Below are positions 29,947 through 37,733 of a stretch of 64,000 bases of DNA, piece after piece. The stretch comes from Paenibacillus sp. BIHB 4019 (GTDB taxonomy: Bacteria; Bacillota; Bacilli; Paenibacillales; Paenibacillaceae), in the NCBI RefSeq assembly GCF_002741035.1, contig NZ_CP016808.1:2554001-2618000 (forward strand), read 5' to 3'. The stretch's first letter is position 1, and each line of letters opens with the position of its first letter. The notes beneath the pieces are model-generated. The model ran no database searches. It saw only the letters and a program-made list of their open reading frames with translations, and was not told the DNA's origin. The translations under genes were made by a program, and so were the position numbers.

Positions 29947-31383
29947 ATGACCAAAATTATCGTCCGCGGAGGCAAGCGTTTATCGGGAACGGTACGTGTC
30001 AGCGGTGCAAAAAATGCAGTACTCCCCATTCTAGCAGCCTCTTTACTTGCGACGGAAGGAGACAGCGTCATCTGTGACGTTCCCCTCCTCGACGATGTCA
30101 TGACTATACAGAAGGTATTGGCATCATTAGGCGCAACGATATCGTATCAAGATACAACAATGAGAATTTCGGCGGGAACGATTGCTTCTTACGAGGCGCC
30201 CTATGAGCTGATTCGCAAAATGCGCGCTTCCTTCCTTGTTATGGGACCGCTGCTTGCACGGATTGGCAAGGTGCGTATTTCGCTTCCGGGCGGCTGCGCG
30301 ATTGGAACACGTCCGATTGATCAGCATTTGAAAGGCTTCGAAGCGATGGGAGCGGAAATTACGCTCGGACACGGCTTCATTGAAGCAAGCACAAGCACGC
30401 GTCTTAAGGGCGCAAAAATATATCTCGACGTAGCAAGCGTAGGCGCTACTGAGAACATTATGATGGCTGCTGCACTCGCAGAAGGCACCACACTGCTTGA
30501 AAATGCTGCAAAGGAACCGGAAATCGTCGACCTCGCTAATTATTTGAATGCGATGGGCGCGAAGGTTCGCGGCGCAGGCACAGGCCTCATTCGCATTGAA
30601 GGCGTTGAAAGCTTGCATGGTGTGACGCATCATGTTATTCCTGACCGTGTAGAAGCGGGCACCTATATGATTGCTGCAGCGATTACAGGCGGCGACGTGT
30701 TTGTAGAAGGAGCAATTGGCGATCATTTGACACCGGTCATTTCCAAGCTGCAAGAGATGGGCGTGGAGGTGCTTGAGTCGGATAACGGCATTCGGGTTAA
30801 AGCGGATCATCCGCTGAAATCGGTAGACGTGAAGACGTTGCCGCACCCGGGCTTCCCGACGGATATGCAATCGCAAATGATGGCGCTGCTGCTCGTATCC
30901 GAGGGTACGTCGGTTGTAACCGAAACGGTATTTGAGAATCGCTTTATGCATGTGGAAGAATTCCAGAAGATGAATGCGCATATTAAGATCGAAGGCCGTT
31001 CCGCTATCGTTAGCGGAAATATGCCGCTAACTGGCGCGAAAGTATGTGCGACGGACCTGCGTGCAGGCGCAGCCTTGATCTGTGCAGCATTGCGTGCTGA
31101 TGGCGAGACGGAAGTAACGGGCATCCACCACGTAGATCGCGGTTATGTAGATATTACAGGCAAACTGGCTTCGCTTGGAGCGCTTATTCACCGCGTTGAA
31201 GCGGAGGAGGAAGAGAAGCAGGCGGCTGTTGTGGAAAATGCACTTCAAGCTAAAGCGGTCGCTGCTGTAGAACAAGCGAAGGAAACGGCTGCTGTTATCG
31301 CAGCAGTTGAGCTGGATTCGGCTTCAAGCTTCAAGCGGGAGAAGGAAGCAACGGTTTTGAAGGTTCAGCCTACTTGGGCTTAA
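29947..31383 (+). CDS. murA: UDP-GlcNAc 1-carboxyvinyltransferase with C-terminal tail
   Basis: Commits UDP-GlcNAc to peptidoglycan synthesis by adding enolpyruvate from PEP; cytoplasmic. The usual landmarks are [20 protein letters not shown], active-site C117 in [11 protein letters not shown] (the fosfomycin target), [10 protein letters not shown] and [16 protein letters not shown]. The family normally ends just after this point (about 417-436 residues), but here about 58 extra residues follow, rich in Ala, Glu and Val and likely helical. RBS GCGGAGGG. Position before spoIID (here with insertions) matches murAA. Confidence 0.96.
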   Translation: MTKIIVRGGKRLSGTVRVSGAKNAVLPILAASLLATEGDSVICDVPLLDDVMTIQKVLASLGATISYQDTTMRISAGTIASYEAPYELIRKMRASFLVMGPLLARIGKVRISLPGGCAIGTRPIDQHLKGFEAMGAEITLGHGFIEASTSTRLKGAKIYLDVASVGATENIMMAAALAEGTTLLENAAKEPEIVDLANYLNAMGAKVRGAGTGLIRIEGVESLHGVTHHVIPDRVEAGTYMIAAAITGGDVFVEGAIGDHLTPVISKLQEMGVEVLESDNGIRVKADHPLKSVDVKTLPHPGFPTDMQSQMMALLLVSEGTSVVTETVFENRFMHVEEFQKMNAHIKIEGRSAIVSGNMPLTGAKVCATDLRAGAALICAALRADGETEVTGIHHVDRGYVDITGKLASLGALIHRVEAEEEEKQAAVVENALQAKAVAAVEQAKETAAVIAAVELDSASSFKREKEATVLKVQPTWA

Positions 31384-31404
31384 CCCTTTAATAAGCATAA
31401 GAGC

Positions 31405-31456
31405 AGAGCTGTTTGCAGACGCGCCGGATGGGGCGATGTGAACGGCTCTTTTTTTG
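31405..31456 (+). terminator. Terminator after murA
   Basis: AGAGCTGTTTGCA pairs, with G-T wobbles, to TGTGAACGGCTCT, followed by seven T. Confidence 0.75.
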
Positions 31457-31635
31457 AGATTAAAACCTTATAAGCTGCTCTTTGACCCTACCCTGCCATT
31501 TCTTCTTAAAACGAGCGTTGCCATCTATAACGGGCAGCGCCGTTTGTATTTTAAATATAAAGATTGTTTTCGTGTGGTATGATGAAAGCATAATTTGTAA
31601 GCGTATAACTTTCTGGATAATGAGAAGGAGATTTT

Positions 31636-32613
31636 ATGGCTACTATTCATGATGTCGCGAAGAAGGCGAAAGTATCGGTTACGACGGTCTCCCGCGTATT
31701 AAACAACAGGGGGTATATTAGCGAGACGACTCGCAATAAGGTGTTCCAGACGATGAAGGAGCTGAATTATCAGCCGAACGAGCTGGCGCGTTCTTTGCTG
31801 CGCAAGCAGTCCAATGTGATTGGGCTCATTATTCCGAATGTGGCGCATCCTTTCTTCGCTGAGCTGGCCAGCTATGTTGAACGTTATGCCTACGAGAACG
31901 GCTATAAAATTATGCTCTGCAACTCGCATCTTGATCCTGTGAAGGAGAAGGAATACATTGATATGCTCAAGCGCAACCGGGTAGACGGCATTATTATGGG
32001 CAGCCATACGCTTGAGGTTAAGGAGTACAAGGAGCTGCATTCCCCGATTGTGACGATAGACCGGCAGATTAGCGAGGAAATCCCGTTTATTTCATCGGAC
32101 AATTACGAGGGTGGCCGGCTCGCGGCACAGCTGCTTGTAGACAAAGGGTGCAGAAAAATTGCGCATATTTGCGGGAATTTAGAGCTTCAGATGATGGCGA
32201 ACCTGCGAACGGCTGCCTTTCGTGACGTGATGGCGGCAAATGAGATTGAGCCAATTATCATCCAGACGGATATGAACGTATTCGACGAGCAGCAGTACGA
32301 GCAGATTATGAGCCGCCTGTTTGCGGAGCATCCGGATATCGATGGTTTGTTTGCGACAAGCGATATTATCGCTTCCTTCGCGGTGAAGGAATGCCGCAAG
32401 GCGGGCAAGTCTATTCCGGAGCAGATCAAAATAGTAGGCTATGATGATGTGAGCGCGGCCAACTGGATAACGCCAGCGCTAACGACGATTCGCCAGCCGA
32501 TTGCCGAAATCGGACGGATTGCGGTTGATTCAATCATCCGGCAAATGAACGATGAGCCGCTGGAGCACAGGTATGTTTTGGATGTCGAGCTGGTGGAGCG
32601 CCTGACGACTTAG
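31636..32613 (+). CDS. LacI-family transcriptional regulator of the sugar operon
   Basis: 325 residues: N-terminal HTH ATIHDVAKKAKVSVTTVSRVLNN, hinge helix ARSLLRKQS, then a periplasmic-binding-protein-like effector domain (GLIIPNVAHPFFAEL ... VDGIIMGSH ... LFATSDIIA). It probably represses the downstream transporter/hydrolase genes by binding the double palindrome at 32665-32696 (inference from adjacency and operator type). Effector is probably sucrose or a fructo-oligosaccharide. It has its own terminator. RBS GAAGGAG. Confidence 0.93.
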   Translation: MATIHDVAKKAKVSVTTVSRVLNNRGYISETTRNKVFQTMKELNYQPNELARSLLRKQSNVIGLIIPNVAHPFFAELASYVERYAYENGYKIMLCNSHLDPVKEKEYIDMLKRNRVDGIIMGSHTLEVKEYKELHSPIVTIDRQISEEIPFISSDNYEGGRLAAQLLVDKGCRKIAHICGNLELQMMANLRTAAFRDVMAANEIEPIIIQTDMNVFDEQQYEQIMSRLFAEHPDIDGLFATSDIIASFAVKECRKAGKSIPEQIKIVGYDDVSAANWITPALTTIRQPIAEIGRIAVDSIIRQMNDEPLEHRYVLDVELVERLTT

Positions 32614-32622
32614 GAGAAGCTG

Positions 32623-32654
32623 AAATCCCTTATACAGCAAGGGATTTTTATTTT
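32623..32654 (+). terminator. Terminator after the LacI-type regulator gene
   Basis: AAATCCCTT pairs with AAGGGATTT around ATACAGC, followed by a T-rich tail. Confidence 0.85.
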
Positions 32655-32664
32655 TATAATGTAA

Positions 32665-32696
32665 TGTCAATCGTTTGACATGTCAAACGATTGACA
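32665..32696. promoter_or_regulatory. 32-bp perfect palindrome, tandem LacI-type operator
   Basis: TGTCAATCGTTTGACA is directly followed by its exact reverse complement. Each 16-bp half is itself a near-palindrome centred on CG (TGTCAA-wCGw-TTGACA), the format of LacI-family operators, so two dimers could bind side by side. The right end is the -35 of the next promoter. Confidence 0.85.
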
Positions 32697-32719
32697 TATT
32701 ATTTTGCACCGACTATAAT
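32691..32719 (+). promoter_or_regulatory. Consensus sigma-A promoter of the sugar-uptake operon
   Basis: TTGACA (32691-32696), 17 nt, TATAAT (32714-32719): all twelve bases fit the consensus. The -35 lies within the palindromic operator, so repressor binding should block RNA polymerase. Confidence 0.9.
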
Positions 32720-32725
32720 ACGTTA

Positions 32726-32739
32726 TGAAAGCGGTTTAT
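32726..32739. promoter_or_regulatory. Candidate CcpA cre site
   Basis: TGAAAGCGGTTTAT matches 12 of 14 positions of TGWAANCGNTNWCA and lies at the start of transcription, a typical place for catabolite repression. Confidence 0.45.
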
Positions 32740-32790
32740 AAATCGGTTCCAGCATAGAATATTTATCATTTAGAATCGGGGGACGAACGA

Positions 32791-34134
32791 ATGAAATCTT
32801 GGAAAAGCTTGCAGGCTCTGCTCGTATCTTTGGTAATGGTTATCGTAGTAACGGCTTGCGGAGGCAACGCTGGCTCAACACCTACAGATTCATCCACAGC
32901 TGAAGGCGGCGCAACTAGTGGAAGTGCTTCAGGAGAGGTGAAAATTACGCTGCTGAATTCCAAAGGCGAAATTTTGACGCAGCTTGAAGATGCAGCAAAA
33001 GCCTTTAAAGAGGATTATCCAAACATTACGTTGGAAATTATTCCGGTTGCAGCAGGACAATCGCCATTTGAGAAAGCCTCAGCGTTGTATGCGGCGAACA
33101 GCCCATCGACCATTACGATGCTGGATACAGGGGATGTCGAGAAGTTCAAAGATCGCCTCCTTGATCTGAGCGGGGAAAAATGGATGTCCGATGCCGTTGA
33201 CGGCAGCAATGACCTGACGACATTTGACGGTAAAAACTATGCGTTCCCTCTCTCGATAGAAGGCTACGGCTTTATTTACAACAAAGCGGTCGTAGATAAG
33301 GCGGTCGGAGGCAGCTTTGATCCAGCTGCCATTACGACGACGAAAGCGCTGGAAGATTTATTTAAAAAAATCGAAGCTTCCGGCACAAGCGCTTTAATCG
33401 TGTCGCCTATGGATTGGTCGCTTGGCGCCCACTATCTGCCACTTTCTTACGCAGGGCAATCAGCAGATAAAGCGGCAGTTAACCAGTTCATTGCCGATCT
33501 GAAGGCCGGCAGCGTAGACCTTGCTTCTAATAAGGTGTTTAACGGGCTGATGGATACATTCGACCTGATGAAGCAATACAATATTGATAAAGCTTCTCCT
33601 CTTGCAGGCACGTATGAGAGAGGGCCGGAAGTGCTTGGCAAAGGCGAGGTTGGCGTCTGGTTCCAGGGCAACTGGGCTTGGACGGAAATTAGCAGCTTTG
33701 ATACGGCGAGCGGCGAATACGGTTTTCTGCCCGTACCAGTCAGCAACAACCCGGAAGATTTCGGCAACACGCAAATTTCCGCTGCTGTATCGAAACGCCT
33801 CGTAATAGATAAAGAGAAGAGCACACCCGAGCAGCAGGCAGCAGCCAAGACGTTTCTGGAATGGCTAGTTTATAAGGAGAAGGGCCAAGACTTCCTGGTC
33901 AATAAAGCAAGCATTATCCCTGCGTTCAAAAACATTACTCTTGAGCAGAAAAATGCACTGGCCAAGTCGATTCAAGCTTATATTACAAACGGCAAAATCG
34001 AGGAGTCGATGAGCGCGCTCCCAGCGGACCACTGGAGCAAGCTAGGCGCTTCGATGCAAAAATATTTAGCTGGGGCCGCTGACCGCGCCACCTTGGCGAA
34101 GGAAATTCAAGATTATTGGACTTCTGTAAAGTAG
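32791..34134 (+). CDS. ABC sugar transporter, substrate-binding lipoprotein
   Basis: 447 residues. Lipoprotein signal peptide (LLVSLVMVIVVTAC, with the lipid-modified Cys near residue 23), a Thr/Ser/Gly linker, then a family-1 (MalE/MsmE-like) extracellular solute-binding domain with WFQGNWAWTEI near the C-terminal lobe. It captures an oligosaccharide for the two permeases encoded next. The adjacent GH32 hydrolase suggests sucrose or fructo-oligosaccharides. Confidence 0.92.
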   Translation: MKSWKSLQALLVSLVMVIVVTACGGNAGSTPTDSSTAEGGATSGSASGEVKITLLNSKGEILTQLEDAAKAFKEDYPNITLEIIPVAAGQSPFEKASALYAANSPSTITMLDTGDVEKFKDRLLDLSGEKWMSDAVDGSNDLTTFDGKNYAFPLSIEGYGFIYNKAVVDKAVGGSFDPAAITTTKALEDLFKKIEASGTSALIVSPMDWSLGAHYLPLSYAGQSADKAAVNQFIADLKAGSVDLASNKVFNGLMDTFDLMKQYNIDKASPLAGTYERGPEVLGKGEVGVWFQGNWAWTEISSFDTASGEYGFLPVPVSNNPEDFGNTQISAAVSKRLVIDKEKSTPEQQAAAKTFLEWLVYKEKGQDFLVNKASIIPAFKNITLEQKNALAKSIQAYITNGKIEESMSALPADHWSKLGASMQKYLAGAADRATLAKEIQDYWTSVK

Positions 34135-34238
34135 ATTAAAGTAGACAAACAATCAACAGCTGCGAAGCGGAAGCAGTGGAGAAGCCCATGCGACTTGTCC
34201 ATTGCTTCGCTTCCATGAAACGTTAGCGAGGGATAACG

Positions 34239-35123
34239 ATGATATCGGAAAAAGGACGTTGGAGCCGCCTTCGGCTGCGGTTATTGTTCACCGGGCCCAC
34301 CCTGTTTGCTTTTGCCACCGTTATGATTGTGCCTTTTCTGTACGGCATTTATTTAACGTTTACGGATTGGGACGGCATTTCCACAACGAGCACGATGGTC
34401 GGTTTTGAAAACTATGCCAGCGTGTGGAAAGACGCGGTGTTTTGGAAATCTTTTTATTTGACGCTTAAATATGTGTTTATCAGCGTGGCGCTCGTCAATG
34501 TGGTGGCCTTCTTGCTAGCCTATTTTTTATCAAGCGGCTTGAAGGGCCAGAGCTTTTTCCGGGCCGGATTTTTCATTCCAAATTTGGTCGGCGGCATTGT
34601 GCTTGGATTTGTATGGCAATTTATTTTCTCGAACGTACTCGTATCCATAGGACAAAAAGCAGGCATCTCCGTATTCGGCACGTCTTGGCTCGCTGATCCG
34701 GATAAAGCATTTTTGGCGCTTATTATTGTAACGGTGTGGCAATATGCCGGTTATATGATGGTTATTTATGTGGCGGGCCTCATGAATGTGCCGAAGGATA
34801 TTATGGAGGCGGCCAGCATTGATGGGGCAACGGCATTCCGCAAGCTGCGGACGATGATTTTGCCGCTGATGGTGCCATCCTTTATCGTATGTGTATTTTT
34901 ATCGCTGCAGCGCACGTTTATGGTTTACGATTTGAACCTGACGCTGACGAAGGGCGGACCGTTCAAAAGCACGGAAATGGTCTCGATGCATGTGTATGAG
35001 AAAGCGTTCCTCTCAAGAGATTATGGGGTAGGCCAGGCGGAAGCGCTTGTACTGTTCCTGCTCGTAGCGGGCATTACGCTATTGCAAGTGTATTTCAGCA
35101 AGAAGCTGGAGGTGGAGGCCTGA
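34239..35123 (+). CDS. ABC sugar transporter permease (MalF/MsmF type)
   Basis: 294 residues, six membrane helices, with the EAA loop EAASIDGATAFRKLRTMILPLMVP that docks the ATPase. It shares its last base with the start of the second permease gene. No ATP-binding subunit is encoded here, so a shared MsmX/MsmK-type ATPase elsewhere is expected. Confidence 0.93.
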   Translation: MISEKGRWSRLRLRLLFTGPTLFAFATVMIVPFLYGIYLTFTDWDGISTTSTMVGFENYASVWKDAVFWKSFYLTLKYVFISVALVNVVAFLLAYFLSSGLKGQSFFRAGFFIPNLVGGIVLGFVWQFIFSNVLVSIGQKAGISVFGTSWLADPDKAFLALIIVTVWQYAGYMMVIYVAGLMNVPKDIMEAASIDGATAFRKLRTMILPLMVPSFIVCVFLSLQRTFMVYDLNLTLTKGGPFKSTEMVSMHVYEKAFLSRDYGVGQAEALVLFLLVAGITLLQVYFSKKLEVEA

Positions 35124-35950
35124 TGAAGCGCTGGAAAGCCTCTATGGAATGGAGCAAGTTTATTGTTTTGCTGGTTGGCCTTGTGGCCTTCGTCTTTCCA
35201 TTTATTTTGCTAATCGTCAATTCCTTTAAGGAAAATAAAGTGATCACCGCTTCGCCGCTTTCTCTGCCTGGCAGCTTCAATCTGGCGAATTACGAGTCGG
35301 CGTTTACGAAAATGAATTATGTATCCGCGTTTACGAACACGGTTATCATTACGGTGCTGAGCGTATTGCTCATCTCGGTGCTTGCGGCCATGACTGCCCA
35401 TTTCTTTGTGCGAAACCAAAGCAAATTTAATCAATATACGTTTTTTCTGATGGTAGCCGCGATGATTATTCCGTTCCAGGCAATTATGATTCCGCTTGTG
35501 AAGGTGTATGGCAATCTGCATCTGCTGGATAACAAATGGACGCTGATTTATATGTATCTCGGCTTTGGAAGCCCGCTTGCGGTGTTCATTTATCACGGTT
35601 TTGTAAAAAGCATTCCGGCGGAGCTGGAGGAGGCCGCAATGATTGATGGCTGCACGCGGACACAGACGTTTTTCCGCATTGTGTTTCCGGTGCTCACTCC
35701 AACGTCGGTGACAATTGCGATTTTGAATGTATTATGGATCTGGAATGACTTCCTGCTTCCATCGCTTGTGCTGACTTCATCGGAGCAGCGCACGCTGCCG
35801 CTCTCGACCTTTTATTTCTATGGCACTTATACCGTCGATTACGGACCGCTGATGGCAGGACTTCTGTTGACTATTTTACCGATACTCGTCGTCTATTTGT
35901 TCGCACAGAAATTTATTATTCAAGGCGTCATGCAAGGCTCCATTAAATAA
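35123..35950 (+). CDS. ABC sugar transporter permease (MalG/MsmG type)
   Basis: 275 residues, six membrane helices, EAA loop EEAAMIDGCTRTQTFFRIVFPVLTP. Forms the heterodimeric pore with the upstream permease; TGATG overlap implies translational coupling. Confidence 0.93.
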   Translation: MKRWKASMEWSKFIVLLVGLVAFVFPFILLIVNSFKENKVITASPLSLPGSFNLANYESAFTKMNYVSAFTNTVIITVLSVLLISVLAAMTAHFFVRNQSKFNQYTFFLMVAAMIIPFQAIMIPLVKVYGNLHLLDNKWTLIYMYLGFGSPLAVFIYHGFVKSIPAELEEAAMIDGCTRTQTFFRIVFPVLTPTSVTIAILNVLWIWNDFLLPSLVLTSSEQRTLPLSTFYFYGTYTVDYGPLMAGLLLTILPILVVYLFAQKFIIQGVMQGSIK

Positions 35951-35975
35951 ACGCGTAAGAATAGGATGATTGATC

Positions 35976-37457
35976 ATGTTGTATACGCTCGACAATGCCG
36001 AGCAGTTTGTGGCGGAAAGAAAGCATCTGCTGCGGCCGCAGTACCGTCTTGGCTATCATTTGATGGCGGAGTTTGGCTGGATGAACGACCCGAACGGTTT
36101 TATTTTTCATGAAGGGCAGTATCATTTGTTTTATCAATATTACCCGTATCAGCCGGCATGGGGGCCGATGCATTGGGGCCATGCGATTAGCCGTGATTTG
36201 GTTTCTTGGGAATATGCGCCGGTTGCGCTCGCGCCAGATCAGCCTTATGACAGCGGCGGGTGCTTCTCTGGGAGCGCGATTGTCCATGAAGGCAAGCTTC
36301 ATCTTATGTATACGGGACATGTCGTGACAGGCCCGAATGGGGATACGGACTATTATCAGACGCAAAATATAGCGATATCAGACGATGGCTTGGCATTCGC
36401 TAAGCTGGCGAGCAATCCGGTGCTTGGGCTGGAGCAAATTCCGGCTGGAGCGAGCCGCAAAGATTTTCGCGATCCGAAGGTGTTTGAGCGTGACGGCTGC
36501 TATTATACGGTCATCGGCTCGAATGACGGTGCAGGGCACGGCTTGATTTTGCTCTACCGTTCACAGAATCTTGTGAATTGGACCTTTGTTGGCGAGATGG
36601 CGCGCAGCGACGGACAGATGGGCGACAATTGGGAATGCCCGGATTTGTTCCCACTGGGCGACTATGATGTACTGATGATGTCGCCGCAGCGGATGCCAGC
36701 TCAGGGCGACCACTATCGTAATTTGCATTCCACCACTTATATGGTAGGAAAATTAAATGCGGAGACAGGCTCGTTCTCGTATGACGGCTATGAGCCGGTT
36801 GATTACGGCTTTGATTTTTATGCGCCGCAGACGGCACTCGACTCGCAAGGCCGGCGCATCGTCATCGGCTGGATGGAAACGTGGGAGCAGGAAATTCCGA
36901 CCCAGCTCGGACATTATTGGGCCGGGGCGATGACGCTGCCGCGTGAAGCTGTGCTGCGCAGCAGCGATAGGAAGCTGCTGTTTCAGCCGCTGGAAGAGCT
37001 GAAGGCGTACCGCCGCAATGGCTTTGAGCTGAGGGAGTTGGAGCTTGCAGGGGAGCAGCTGCTTACTGCTCGTGGGGATTGCTATGAGCTTGAAGTGGTG
37101 TTCCGTATCGGCAGCGCCCGTGAGCTCGGCTTGAAGCTGCGGACGAATGGGGCAGGAGAAAAGACGGTGCTTGCCTATCATGCAGAAGAAGGGCTGTTCC
37201 GCTTCAACCGGGATTGCTCAGGTATCGGGCAAGGCGGCGAAAGAAGGACGGCCATTGCGCTTGCGGAAGGCGAAGAGCTTTCGCTGCGTATTTTCGTCGA
37301 TCAGTCGTCGGTGGAGGTGTTTCTCCAAGGCGGGGAAAAAGTGATGACCGGACGTATTTATCCGGGCGAAGCCTCGACAGGCATTGCCGCCTTCGCCTCG
37401 GGCGGAACGGGTACACTCGTTTCATTTAAAAAATGGGATATTGAACGCCAGCTTTAA
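35976..37457 (+). CDS. GH32 beta-fructofuranosidase (sucrose/fructan hydrolase)
   Basis: 493 residues, cytoplasmic (no signal peptide). The five-bladed propeller carries the nucleophile D38 in MNDPNGF, the transition-state stabiliser D166 in FRDPKVF and the acid/base E220 in WECPDLF. A C-terminal beta-sandwich includes LRIFVDQSSVEVFLQGGE. It cleaves imported sucrose or fructo-oligosaccharides. The ATG at 35976 is chosen after AGGATGATTG; a TTG at 35970 is in frame. Last gene of the sugar operon. Confidence 0.93.
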   Translation: MLYTLDNAEQFVAERKHLLRPQYRLGYHLMAEFGWMNDPNGFIFHEGQYHLFYQYYPYQPAWGPMHWGHAISRDLVSWEYAPVALAPDQPYDSGGCFSGSAIVHEGKLHLMYTGHVVTGPNGDTDYYQTQNIAISDDGLAFAKLASNPVLGLEQIPAGASRKDFRDPKVFERDGCYYTVIGSNDGAGHGLILLYRSQNLVNWTFVGEMARSDGQMGDNWECPDLFPLGDYDVLMMSPQRMPAQGDHYRNLHSTTYMVGKLNAETGSFSYDGYEPVDYGFDFYAPQTALDSQGRRIVIGWMETWEQEIPTQLGHYWAGAMTLPREAVLRSSDRKLLFQPLEELKAYRRNGFELRELELAGEQLLTARGDCYELEVVFRIGSARELGLKLRTNGAGEKTVLAYHAEEGLFRFNRDCSGIGQGGERRTAIALAEGEELSLRIFVDQSSVEVFLQGGEKVMTGRIYPGEASTGIAAFASGGTGTLVSFKKWDIERQL

Positions 37458-37554
37458 TGCAGCTTCAATTCAGCGTCCCTATAAGCGAGGGCAGCCTCGC
37501 GGCTAGTTTAGAGCGGCGCTGCAAACGTGAGCGTGATTGGCGCAAGCCAGGTTT

Positions 37555-37591
37555 GAGAACAGGACAGAGGTTGTGTCCTGTTCTCTTTTTT
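37555..37591 (+). terminator. Terminator of the sugar operon
   Basis: GAGAACAGGACA pairs with TGTCCTGTTCTC around GAGGTTG, followed by six T. Confidence 0.93.
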
Positions 37592-37686
37592 ATTTTCAGC
37601 GGCAGAAACGATGGAGGTTCTTGCAGCGCGGTACTAGCTAGGGCGGATCCTCGGCCAGGCTTGTTCATTCTCCGTTCATTTTTTCA

Positions 37687-37707
37687 TGCTATATTCGTCA
37701 CGAATAT
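37687..37707 (+). promoter_or_regulatory. Extended -10 promoter overlapped by an inverted repeat, exporter operon
   Basis: TGC followed by TATATT (37687-37695) is an extended -10. ATATTCG (37691-37697), TCA, CGAATAT (37701-37707) is a perfect inverted repeat spanning -10 to +1, a likely repressor site. No regulator gene is adjacent. Confidence 0.45.
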
Positions 37708-37733
37708 GTCAGTCGGAGGGTGGAATACAGTCG

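Noticed and set aside
31508..31550. Possible fifth copy of the two-hairpin repeat (AAAACGAGCG...GGGCAGCGCCGTTT)
   Set aside because: Only a loose resemblance to hairpin 2 and no convincing hairpin 1 partner; too degenerate to count as a copy.
31595..31621. TTGTAA...GATAAT as promoter of the LacI-type gene
   Set aside because: 15-nt spacing and a start point that would fall in the ribosome-binding site make it unlikely.
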